Source: an uncultured Pelagibacteraceae bacterium (GTDB lineage: Bacteria > Pseudomonadota > Alphaproteobacteria > Pelagibacterales > Pelagibacteraceae). From it: a DNA stretch of 64,000 bases. Under the pieces are notes generated by a model, which did no database searches, was not told the origin of the DNA, and saw nothing but the letters and a program-made list of their open reading frames with translations. The stretch's first letter is position 1; every line of letters starts with the position of its first letter. Shown piece after piece: positions 1 through 8,683 of this stretch. The translations under genes were made by a program, and so were the position numbers. The stretch spans positions 1 to 64,000 of the forward strand of contig CACGBP010000003.1 of assembly GCA_902571375.1 (NCBI GenBank). Reading direction: 5' to 3'.

Positions 1-142
1 TTCCGGTGCAAACCTCTTTATAAGTTGTAACAGGATTATCTCCACCACAATATCCTACCTCTGTTTTAATAATCCCCTCTATTTTGCTGAATTTAATTTC
101 TGGTCCCCAAAAACATCCAAGTGCTAAAACTGCTATTTCCAT
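1..142 (-). CDS. msrA: peptide methionine sulfoxide reductase MsrA, N-terminal part (truncated by window edge)
   Basis: Reverse-strand translation MEIAVLALGCFWGPEIKFSKIEGIIKTEVGYCGGDNPVTTYKEVCTG; GCFWG active-site motif. Confidence 0.9.
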   Translation of the reverse strand, partial: MEIAVLALGCFWGPEIKFSKIEGIIKTEVGYCGGDNPVTTYKEVCTG

Positions 143-177
143 TGATTATGATTTAATTTAATCTACAAATTATTCAT

Positions 178-1062
178 ATGCTTAGTAAAAATCAATTAGG
201 TTTTTTGTACATGTTTTTGTCTATATGTGCATTTTCTTTAATGGATATAATAGTAAAATGGTCTGTAGACTACCCCATTGGACAAGTACTATTCTTTAGA
301 GGTTTTTTTGGGATAATTTTTTATTTTTTTGTAATTCCTAGAGAGCGACTTCATAATTTCTATAAGACAAACAGACCTGGTTTACATTTTCTTAGATGTA
401 TATCTGGATTAATTGCCTTAGTTGCAATTTTTATTGCTTTGAGAAAATTACCATTAGCTACAGTAGTTAGTATATCTTTTGCTGCTCCAATTTTTACAAC
501 AATTTTTTCAATTTTTTTACTTAATGAAAAAGTTGGTATTTTCAGATGGTTAGCAGTAATCGTAGGGTTTGTAGGTATTTTGATTATAACTGAACCAGGT
601 ATAAGTCAATTAAACATTTATTATATTTTTCCAATAATTTTTTGTTTGGGATTATCTTATGTGGCCATAGCAATTCGTCAGCTTTCTACTACCGAACCGG
701 TCTGGCTAATTTCTTTTTATTTCTCATTGTCTATAACATTATTAAGCTTTTTAACCATTCCTCAAGGCTGGGTAATGCCTAATTTTAATCATTTAATTCT
801 ATTATCTTTAGTTGGTATTTTTGGAGGAGTTGCTAATTTATGGTTAAGTCAATCTTATAAATATTCTGAAGTTTCTCTAGTAACTCCACTCAAATATCTT
901 GCCTTAGTTTTTGCAATAATTTTTGGTTATTTTATTTGGGAAGAAATACCTACATTAAAAACTTTAATTGGTGCTGTTTTGGTAATTATTTCAACACTGA
1001 TAATTTTTAGAAGAGAAATTTATAATAAAAAAATTGTTAGTTCAAAAACGATAAATGACTAA
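178..1062 (+). CDS. EamA/DMT-family multi-pass transporter
   Basis: 294 aa, about 10 hydrophobic segments, typical DMT/EamA pattern. Confidence 0.85.
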   Translation: MLSKNQLGFLYMFLSICAFSLMDIIVKWSVDYPIGQVLFFRGFFGIIFYFFVIPRERLHNFYKTNRPGLHFLRCISGLIALVAIFIALRKLPLATVVSISFAAPIFTTIFSIFLLNEKVGIFRWLAVIVGFVGILIITEPGISQLNIYYIFPIIFCLGLSYVAIAIRQLSTTEPVWLISFYFSLSITLLSFLTIPQGWVMPNFNHLILLSLVGIFGGVANLWLSQSYKYSEVSLVTPLKYLALVFAIIFGYFIWEEIPTLKTLIGAVLVIISTLIIFRREIYNKKIVSSKTIND

Positions 1063-1690
1063 AGTCCCTAGATATTGGAGCAAAGCAAAAAAATATTTAT
1101 CTAAAAAAGATAAAAAGATGTCGAAATTAATTAAAAACTATCGAAGTCCTACAGAAACAATATTAACAACTAGAAGAGACATTTTTTTTTCTTTATGTAA
1201 AAGTATCGTTGGGCAACAAATCAGTGTAGCTGCTGCAAACTCAGTTTTTTTAAAATTTAAAAAGAAATGTAAAAATAGAATTAATGCTAAAACTGTTTCA
1301 AAATTGACTTTTAACCAATTAAAAAGTTGTGGTTTGAGTCGTCAAAAAGTTTTGGGAATTAGAAGTTTAGCTAAAAAAATACTTGATAAATCTTTTAATC
1401 CAAAATTTATAAGTAAAATGACCGATGAAGAAGCAATTACTTATTTATCAAGTTTAAGACAAATAGGAAGATGGTCTGCTGAAATGATATTACTGTTTAC
1501 ATACAACAGATCCAATATTTGGCCAGTCCAAGATATTGGTCTTTTGAGAGCAATATCGAAAAACTATAATAAAAAGTACTTACCACCTATAAGCTTTGTA
1601 AACTTGCTTAAAAAAAGGTTTTCACCCTATTGTTCAGTTGCGACATGGTATTTGTGGAGAAGCATTGATCCAGAACCTATTCAGTACTAA
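1055..1690 (+). CDS. DNA-3-methyladenine glycosylase II-like (HhH-GPD)
   Basis: VGQQIS motif, LRQIGRWSAEMILLF helix-hairpin-helix and PVQDIG catalytic Asp region. Confidence 0.85.
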   Translation: MTKVPRYWSKAKKYLSKKDKKMSKLIKNYRSPTETILTTRRDIFFSLCKSIVGQQISVAAANSVFLKFKKKCKNRINAKTVSKLTFNQLKSCGLSRQKVLGIRSLAKKILDKSFNPKFISKMTDEEAITYLSSLRQIGRWSAEMILLFTYNRSNIWPVQDIGLLRAISKNYNKKYLPPISFVNLLKKRFSPYCSVATWYLWRSIDPEPIQY

Positions 1691-1976
1691 ATCCCTCTAT
1701 TATTTGCATGTGTCTTATTGTTGTGTCTTTCGCTATGTTCCAACCATTTTGATATTCAGAGGACTTATGACACTCAATTGCTTTTTCATAACTCGGGAAC
1801 TCCCAAATGACTGTTCTCACAAAATTGTCACCATTAAAAGTTTCATACTTGCCACCTCGAACAAGAGGCTTACCTCCAAACCCTTTAATAATAGGTGTTA
1901 CAGTCTCAGCATATTTTTTTAAATTTTCTTGATTATCTATTTTTATATAAAGACTTATCCAATAACCCTTTTTCAT
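1677..1976 (-). CDS. DUF1330 family protein
   Basis: Start moved to ATG at 1976 (MKKGYWISLYIKID...); GGKPLVRGGKYE and FPSYEKAIECHKSSEYQ patterns of DUF1330. Confidence 0.75.
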   Translation of the reverse strand: MKKGYWISLYIKIDNQENLKKYAETVTPIIKGFGGKPLVRGGKYETFNGDNFVRTVIWEFPSYEKAIECHKSSEYQNGWNIAKDTTIRHMQIIEGFSTE

Positions 1977-1977
1977 T

Positions 1978-2070
1978 TTAATCAATCCATTCTTTAAATT
2001 TTTCTAAATTATTTTGAATATATAAAGTAAGTTCTTCATCATAAAACATAAAACAATCAAATATTTTCAT
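1978..2070 (-). CDS. 30-aa ORF resembling the N-terminus of a glycosyltransferase family 17-like protein; possible gene remnant
   Basis: Reverse-strand ATG...TAA encoding MKIFDCFMFYDEELTLYIQNNLEKFKEWID, ending 1 nt before the DUF1330 start codon. Confidence 0.35.
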   Translation of the reverse strand: MKIFDCFMFYDEELTLYIQNNLEKFKEWID

Positions 2071-2076
2071 AAATTT

Positions 2077-2573
2077 TTAACTCTTTAAAACCTCATTAAG
2101 TCTAAATAAAGCAATTTTCTCAACTTCTGATTTCGCTTTATTAAATTCGATTTCGTAATTATTATTAATTCTTTTTCTAAAATTATCCAAAATTTGATTT
2201 TTGTTTTTACCTTTAACAGCAATTATAAATGGAAATTTGAATTTTCTCTCATAATCTAAATTTAATTTTTCAAATTCTAACAATTCTTCTTTTGAACATG
2301 TATCTAATTTAGCATTTTTTTGTTCTTCTGATGAAAACAATGTTAATTTTTTTCGATTGCTAATTTTGGGTGTAAATTTAAAATTTCTACAATCTTTTCT
2401 TTTGAACAATTATTGTAAATTTTCATCATTTTATGAATAAGATCTTCTTGATCATTAAATGGTTTTAATTGATAAGTTTTGCTAGCAACCCATTCTGATT
2501 TTTCAAATATACTTCCAAAAATTGATAAAAATTCAATTTCAGATAAAGCGTTCAGATTTTTTGTAACTTTCAT
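2077..2573 (-). pseudogene. uraD: 2-oxo-4-hydroxy-4-carboxy-5-ureidoimidazoline (OHCU) decarboxylase split over two frames (2343..2573 and 2077..2409)
   Basis: The first ORF ends ...NLHPKLAIEKN*; the -1 frame continues KKLTLFSSEEQKNAKLDTCSKEELLEFEKLN..., the expected UraD continuation; junction at an A7 run (plus 2347..2353). Confidence 0.75.
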
Positions 2574-2636
2574 TATTTGTGCGAAGATGTTTTAATATAT
2601 TTATTATCAAGTTTTTGTATAGTATATACTTATTAT

Positions 2637-2987
2637 ATGGCTAAATTAACAACTCATGTACTAGATGTTTATTCAGGTAAACCTGGAAAGAATATTAAAG
2701 TTGAGTTGTTTTTTCTTAATGGCAAAGATAGAGAAATAATCAATAGCCTAGTTCTTAATACTGATGGAAGGTCGGATAAACCACTTGCTGAAGAAGATAA
2801 ATTTAAATCAGGAAAATACGAATTGGTTTTTTATATTGGTGATTATTTTAAAGAGATTATCAAAAATGAAAAAAAACCATTTCTTGATGATGTAGTTGTC
2901 AGATTTAATATTTCAAATAATAAAGAAAATTATCATGTGCCATTGTTGGTATCACCTTGGAGTTATTCAACTTATAGAGGAAGCTAA
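2637..2987 (+). CDS. uraH: 5-hydroxyisourate hydrolase (transthyretin-like)
   Basis: Start moved to MAKLTTHVLDVYSGKPGKNI; C-terminal YRGS signature. Confidence 0.92.
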   Translation: MAKLTTHVLDVYSGKPGKNIKVELFFLNGKDREIINSLVLNTDGRSDKPLAEEDKFKSGKYELVFYIGDYFKEIIKNEKKPFLDDVVVRFNISNNKENYHVPLLVSPWSYSTYRGS

Positions 2988-4426
2988 TGGTTTCCAATAC
3001 TATTCAATTCATCTATAATAATCAAATTTGTAGTATAGAAAACCCTGATCCCAACAAGACAGTTTTAGATTATGTTCGTAACGATCTAAAAAAAAATGGA
3101 ACTAAAGAAGGGTGTGCTGAGGGCGGTTGTGGCGCTTGCACAGTGGTTCTTGGAGAACTAAAGAATTCCAAATTGGTATATAAATCAATAAACTCTTGTA
3201 TTAGCTTTTTACCCTCGGTTAATGGAAAACATTTAATTTTGGTTGAAGATTTAATGTCAAAAAAAAATGAATTACATCCTATCCAGGAAGCGATGGTAAA
3301 ATTTCATGGCTCACAATGTGGTTTTTGTACCCCCGGATTTATCATGTCATTATTCGCAATGTATAAAAATTTTAAAAAATTTGATGATGAAATTATTGAG
3401 GAAACACTCTCTGGTAATTTATGTAGATGCACTGGATATAGACCAATTATTGATGCTGCAAAAAGCTTAAACAAAAAGAAAGACAATGATCATTTTAAAA
3501 AAGATCAAACAAAAATTATTAACTTACTAAAAAAAATAAATAATAATGAAGTTGAAATTTTTCATAAGAATAAAAAATATTTCTCACCTAAATCCTTAAA
3601 CAATTTAAAGAAAATTATTAAAAAAAATCCTCATTCTTATTTTTTAAGTGGAGGAACAGATTTATCTTTAGGAGTTACAAAGTTAAGAGGAGAAATAAAA
3701 AGTATTATTTCTCTAAATTCAGTTAAAGAATTAAAATTTGTAAAAAAAAATAAAAACTACATAGAAGTCGGAGCTGGAGTTTCCTTATATGATTTTCAAA
3801 ATATCATAAAATCCTACTATTTAGATTTTTATAATATATTGAAAAGATATGGTTCAGTTCAAATAAGAAATGTTGGCACTGTATCTGGAAATATTGCTAC
3901 AGCGTCGCCAATTGGTGATACGTTACCTTTGTTATTAAGCTTGGATGCAGTTATTAAAATTCAAACTAAAAATACTTTAAAAATTATACCTTTAGATCAA
4001 TTTTTTATTTCTTACAGAAAAACAAAACTTAAAAAGGGTGATTTTGTTTATTCAGTAAAAATCCCAATAAATAAAAAAAACTTTTTTAAGGCCTATAAAA
4101 TATCAAAAAGATTTGATGATGATATTTCAACTGTTTGTGCTTCATTCAATTTGTTGATTAAAAATAATAAAATAGTCAAAGCAAAAATAGCTTACGGGGG
4201 AATGTCTGAAATACCTAAGCGTGCAACATCAATTGAAAAAATACTTGATAATTCTATTTTTTCTAAAGAACTTTTTTTGAAAGCACAGAATTTGATTAAG
4301 GATGATTTTTCACCAATTGACGATATGAGAGCAAGTAAAAATTATAGAATTGAAATTGCCAAAAACCTTTTAATGAAATTTTTTTACGAAATTAGTAAAA
4401 AAAAGAATATTAGAATTAATCAATGA
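2987..4426 (+). CDS. xdhA: xanthine dehydrogenase small subunit (2Fe-2S plus FAD domain)
   Basis: EGCAEGGCGACTVVLGE, GSQCGFCTPGFIMSL, LSGNLCRCTGYRPI, then FAD-binding domain. Confidence 0.95.
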   Translation: MVSNTIQFIYNNQICSIENPDPNKTVLDYVRNDLKKNGTKEGCAEGGCGACTVVLGELKNSKLVYKSINSCISFLPSVNGKHLILVEDLMSKKNELHPIQEAMVKFHGSQCGFCTPGFIMSLFAMYKNFKKFDDEIIEETLSGNLCRCTGYRPIIDAAKSLNKKKDNDHFKKDQTKIINLLKKINNNEVEIFHKNKKYFSPKSLNNLKKIIKKNPHSYFLSGGTDLSLGVTKLRGEIKSIISLNSVKELKFVKKNKNYIEVGAGVSLYDFQNIIKSYYLDFYNILKRYGSVQIRNVGTVSGNIATASPIGDTLPLLLSLDAVIKIQTKNTLKIIPLDQFFISYRKTKLKKGDFVYSVKIPINKKNFFKAYKISKRFDDDISTVCASFNLLIKNNKIVKAKIAYGGMSEIPKRATSIEKILDNSIFSKELFLKAQNLIKDDFSPIDDMRASKNYRIEIAKNLLMKFFYEISKKKNIRINQ

Positions 4427-6726
4427 AAATAAGCGACTCATTATTTAATAAAAGTATAGTTCATGACAGTGGGGCCAAGCATGTTTCAGGATTAGCTAAG
4501 TATACTGATGATATTAGTGAACCGCTAAATACACTATACGGTGCAATAGGTTGGAGCAAAAAAGCACATGCTAAATTAAAAAAAATTGATTTAAAGGATG
4601 TAAAAAAAAGTGAGGGAGTGCTCTCTGTTATTACATATTTGGATATACCAGGTAGAAATGATGTTGGTCCAGTATTTGATGGAGATCCAATTTTTCCGAA
4701 AGATAAAGTAGAATATTATGGTCAACCACTTTTTGCAGTAGCTGCAACATCAATGGAACTTGCAAGAAAAGCGGTATTAAAAGCAAAAGTTGTTTATCAA
4801 GATTTAAAACCAATAGTTACTATTGATGAAGCTTTAAAAAAAAATAGCTTATTATTTAAACCAAGAATAATAAAAAAAGGTAATCCAAATCAAAAAATAA
4901 AAAAGTCAAAAAATAAAATCAAAGGAAATTTTACAACTGGTAGCCAAGAGCATTTTTACTTGGAAGGACAGGTTGCTTTTGTGATCCCAAAAGAAGATGA
5001 AAATTATACAGTTTATAGTTCAACTCAACATCCATCCGAAACACAACAAATCATAGCAAAAATGTTAAATCAAAAAAGTAATTCAATTGATGTTTTAGTT
5101 AGAAGAATTGGTGGAGGATTTGGTGGTAAGGAGACCAATTTTATGACTTCTGCTATTTGTGCTCTTTTATCTCATAAGACAAAAAAACCAATTAAGCTTA
5201 GACTGGATAGGGATGACGATATAATTATAACTGGAAAAAGACATGATTTTTATTCTGATTATGAAGTAGGGTTTGATGATGATGGCCGTATTGATGGTTT
5301 GAAATTAAAACTTGCATCTCGATGTGGAATGTCGCCAGATCTTTCACTTGCAATAAATGAAAGAGCTTTATTGCATATTGATAATGCATATTACTTATCG
5401 GATGTAGAAATAAAAAATTATTTATGCAAGACTAACACTGTATCTTCAACAGCCTTTAGAGGGTTTGGTGGTAATCAAGGTATGATGGCTATCGAAAATA
5501 TTATCGACAATATATCTCGTTATTTAAAAAAAGATCCATCTAAAATTAGAGAAAGAAATTTTTATGGAAGGAAAAATAGAAACATAACTCATTATGGAAT
5601 GAAAATTAATGATAATGTTATTAATGAAATATTTGAAGATCTAAAAACTAAATCTAATTACAAAAAAAGATATAGTGAAATTAAAAAATTTAATCAAAAA
5701 AATAAATTTAAAAAGAAAGGTATTTCAATAACTCCTGTTAAATTTGGAATATCATTTACCACAATACACCTTAATCAAGCTGGTGCCCTCGTTCATGTTT
5801 ATACTGATGGCAGTATTCATATGAATCACGGAGGCATAGAAATGGGTCAAGGAACCCATACTAAAATTGCTCAGTTGGTAGCTAACTCTTTTGGTTTACC
5901 ATATGAAAAAGTTCAAATCTCATCGACCAATACATCAAAAGTACCCAACACTTCAGCTAGTGCCGCTTCTTCTACAACTGATTTAAATGGAGCAGCTACT
6001 CTAAACGCTGTGTCAAAAATAAAATTGAATATAAATAATTTTATTAAAAAAAAGTATAAAATTTTCTCAAAAACTGAACCTATATATAAAGATGGAAACA
6101 TTTACATTGGAAATAGAATTTTTAATTTTGAACAAATAATTAAAGAAGCTTATTTAAATAGAATATCTCTTTCATCCTCAGGTTTTTATTCTACTCCAAA
6201 AATTAATTTTAATAAGAAAATTTTTAAAGGAAGACCTTTTTATTATTTTTGCTATGGTGCTGCTGTATCAGAAGTTACTATTGATACTTTTACCGGTGAA
6301 AGTGTTCTAGACAGAGTTGATATTTTACATGATGTTGGAAATGCAATTAATCCAGCACTAGAACGTGGACAAATAGAGGGAGGTTTTGTGCAGGGTCAAG
6401 GATGGTTAACTATGGAGGAGGTAGTTTGGGATAAATTAGGAAAAATAAAAACTTTCTCTCCATCTACTTATAAAATTCCTGCAATAAATGATATCCCCAA
6501 AAAATTTAACGTTGAAATTTTTAAAAAAGGTTTAAATGTTGAAAAAGTTGTAAACAAAGCCAAGACAACCGGAGAACCTCCACTTATGCTTGCTATGAGT
6601 GTTTTTTTTGCAATTAAAGATGCAATAGCTTCAACAGCCAATTATAAAAAAGTACCCGTTATTAACGCTCCAGCTACACCTGAAAAAATATTATTGAGTA
6701 TAAAGAAATTAAAAAATATAGTTTAA
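4423..6726 (+). CDS. xdhB: xanthine dehydrogenase molybdopterin-binding large subunit
   Basis: IGGGFGGKETN, TAFRGFGGNQGM, GGIEMGQGTHTK and TTGEPPLMLAMSVFFAIKDA motifs; overlaps xdhA by 4 nt. Confidence 0.95.
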   Translation: MKISDSLFNKSIVHDSGAKHVSGLAKYTDDISEPLNTLYGAIGWSKKAHAKLKKIDLKDVKKSEGVLSVITYLDIPGRNDVGPVFDGDPIFPKDKVEYYGQPLFAVAATSMELARKAVLKAKVVYQDLKPIVTIDEALKKNSLLFKPRIIKKGNPNQKIKKSKNKIKGNFTTGSQEHFYLEGQVAFVIPKEDENYTVYSSTQHPSETQQIIAKMLNQKSNSIDVLVRRIGGGFGGKETNFMTSAICALLSHKTKKPIKLRLDRDDDIIITGKRHDFYSDYEVGFDDDGRIDGLKLKLASRCGMSPDLSLAINERALLHIDNAYYLSDVEIKNYLCKTNTVSSTAFRGFGGNQGMMAIENIIDNISRYLKKDPSKIRERNFYGRKNRNITHYGMKINDNVINEIFEDLKTKSNYKKRYSEIKKFNQKNKFKKKGISITPVKFGISFTTIHLNQAGALVHVYTDGSIHMNHGGIEMGQGTHTKIAQLVANSFGLPYEKVQISSTNTSKVPNTSASAASSTTDLNGAATLNAVSKIKLNINNFIKKKYKIFSKTEPIYKDGNIYIGNRIFNFEQIIKEAYLNRISLSSSGFYSTPKINFNKKIFKGRPFYYFCYGAAVSEVTIDTFTGESVLDRVDILHDVGNAINPALERGQIEGGFVQGQGWLTMEEVVWDKLGKIKTFSPSTYKIPAINDIPKKFNVEIFKKGLNVEKVVNKAKTTGEPPLMLAMSVFFAIKDAIASTANYKKVPVINAPATPEKILLSIKKLKNIV

Positions 6727-6730
6727 ATTT

Positions 6731-7201
6731 ATGTCGAATAATTCTCAATTTATGTTGAAGGCTATAGAGCTTTCAATAAAAAGTGCAAAAGCCAAGGGTG
6801 GTCCATTTGGCTGTGTTATAGTTAAAGATAATAAAATAATTGCTGAAGGCCACAATCAAGTAACAGTAAACAATGATCCTACCGCTCATGCAGAAATAGT
6901 TGCAATTAGAAATGCATGTAGAAAATTAAATAATTTTTTTCTAAAAGGATGTGATCTTTACACAAGTTGTGAACCATGTCCCATGTGCTTATCAGCAATA
7001 TATTGGTCTCACGTTGATAACATTTTTTACGCTAATACCAGAACAGACGCTGCCAATATAGATTTTGATGACTCTTTAATATACTCAGAAATTAAAAAAG
7101 ATATTAATGAGAGAAAAATAAAGATGTCTCAAATGAATAGAGAAGAGGCGCTTGAGGCATTTAAAATTTGGCAAACGAAAGAAGATAAAATTAAATATTA
7201 A
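6731..7201 (+). CDS. guanine deaminase / nucleoside deaminase family
   Basis: DPTAHAEIVAIRNA and TSCEPCPMCLSAIYWS zinc deaminase motifs; sits in a purine gene cluster. Confidence 0.85.
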   Translation: MSNNSQFMLKAIELSIKSAKAKGGPFGCVIVKDNKIIAEGHNQVTVNNDPTAHAEIVAIRNACRKLNNFFLKGCDLYTSCEPCPMCLSAIYWSHVDNIFYANTRTDAANIDFDDSLIYSEIKKDINERKIKMSQMNREEALEAFKIWQTKEDKIKY

Positions 7202-8113
7202 ATGGAAATTTTTACATACGCACTTAAGTGGTCTGAGGCAATATTAAGATGGGGACATGTATTATTTGCTATCTTATGGGTAGGAAATAGTTTTTTATTT
7301 AATTATTTAGATAATAAATTGAACAAAAATATTAGCTCAAAAGATATAGATGGTGAAGGCTATTTAATGCATTCAGGTTTTTTCTACAAATTATCTAGAT
7401 TAAAAACTTCTCCAAACCAATCTTATTTAAATCAACTCGTAATCTTTAAGTGGCAAAGTTATTTAACATTTGTTACTGGAATATTGTTATTAGGAGTGAT
7501 TTACTATTATAATTCTGGTGTATTAATGGTTGATAAAAGAGTTTTAGTTTTATCTCCATTCAATGCAATTTCATATTCTGTTTTATCATTGGTTTTGTCT
7601 TGGGTTATTTATGATTCTTTGTGCAAATCCAGTCTTATAAAGAATAATTTTTTATTTTTGACCACAATGTTAATTTTATTAGGCCTATTATCGTTTGGTT
7701 TGACTAAAATTTTTGGTGCAAAGTTTGCATTTTTAAGCGTAGGGTTAATTATTGGAACGAATATGTTCGCTAATGTTTTTACTGTCATTATTCCAAATCA
7801 GATGAATATTATTAATAGTAGTAAAGATAATAAAGAGTTTGATATGAGTCTGTCCTTGGCTGCGAAACAAAGGTCAATACACAACAATTATTCAACGTTT
7901 TTAGTATTATTTATAATGCTGTCAGGACATTATAGTTTTTTAGTTTATCATAAATATAATTGGCTAATTTTATGTTTAATTGCAATTATTTCTGCACTTG
8001 GGCGTCACTATTTTAACTTAAGAGGAAGAAATATTCATAAACCAAGTATTCTATTTACTTCAATTATTGCTTTGATATTACTTGCATCACTAATATTTGT
8101 ATTCAAAAACTAA
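7202..8113 (+). CDS. PuuD-like membrane urate oxidase (urate hydroxylase) without a C-terminal cytochrome c domain
   Basis: MEIFTYALKWSEAILRWGHVLFAILWVGNSFLFNYLD N-terminus typical of PuuD, multi-pass; no CXXCH in the 303 aa. Confidence 0.75.
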   Translation: MEIFTYALKWSEAILRWGHVLFAILWVGNSFLFNYLDNKLNKNISSKDIDGEGYLMHSGFFYKLSRLKTSPNQSYLNQLVIFKWQSYLTFVTGILLLGVIYYYNSGVLMVDKRVLVLSPFNAISYSVLSLVLSWVIYDSLCKSSLIKNNFLFLTTMLILLGLLSFGLTKIFGAKFAFLSVGLIIGTNMFANVFTVIIPNQMNIINSSKDNKEFDMSLSLAAKQRSIHNNYSTFLVLFIMLSGHYSFLVYHKYNWLILCLIAIISALGRHYFNLRGRNIHKPSILFTSIIALILLASLIFVFKN

Positions 8114-8117
8114 AAAA

Positions 8118-8642
8118 ATGTCAGATAAATTAATTGTTAATTGGGATGAGTATAATAACACAGTTGAAAAACTTGCAATCCAAATAGAGGAAAGCAGTTA
8201 TAAGCCAACAATACTGATTGGAATTATGAGAGGGGCCGCACCTATGATTGATGTATTGAGTAGAATTTTTAAACTGAAATGTGCATATCTTGCAGTAGAA
8301 TCTTATAGTGGAAAGGGAATTGAGGACGAACAAGGAGACATTGTGTTTTCAAGAGAAATGAGTTCAATAGCCCCTAGCATGGGAGGAAGAATTTTATTAT
8401 GTGATGATTTATCTGATACTGGTATTACATTTAATAAAAGTATTGACTGGTTAAAGAAGTATGAACCTATAAAAGGAAAAATAGACGATATTAAAACAGC
8501 TACTCTTTGGAAGAAAAAAAAATCTACTTTTGAACCAGATTTTTGTGCAGTTAAATTAGATGCTGATCCTTGGATTGTTCAACCATTTGAAATTTACGAA
8601 GAAATAAGAATAGAAGAAATCAAAAAAAAACACCAAAAATAA
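8118..8642 (+). CDS. phosphoribosyltransferase, xanthine/guanine-type
   Basis: Start moved to MSDKLIVNWDEYN; ILLCDDLSDTGITF PRPP-binding motif. Confidence 0.8.
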   Translation: MSDKLIVNWDEYNNTVEKLAIQIEESSYKPTILIGIMRGAAPMIDVLSRIFKLKCAYLAVESYSGKGIEDEQGDIVFSREMSSIAPSMGGRILLCDDLSDTGITFNKSIDWLKKYEPIKGKIDDIKTATLWKKKKSTFEPDFCAVKLDADPWIVQPFEIYEEIRIEEIKKKHQK

Positions 8643-8644
8643 AA

Positions 8645-8666
8645 AGGGCGACCTAAAAGCCGCCCT
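8645..8666. terminator. Hairpin between convergent genes
   Basis: AGGGCG-acctaaaagc-CGCCCT inverted repeat between the phosphoribosyltransferase and permease stop codons. Confidence 0.75.
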
Positions 8667-8683
8667 AAATGTTATTTAATCTT

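Noticed and set aside
1638-1922. 94-aa plus-strand ORF
   Set aside because: Antisense to the DUF1330 gene and overlapping the alkA-like 3' end; no protein-like pattern.
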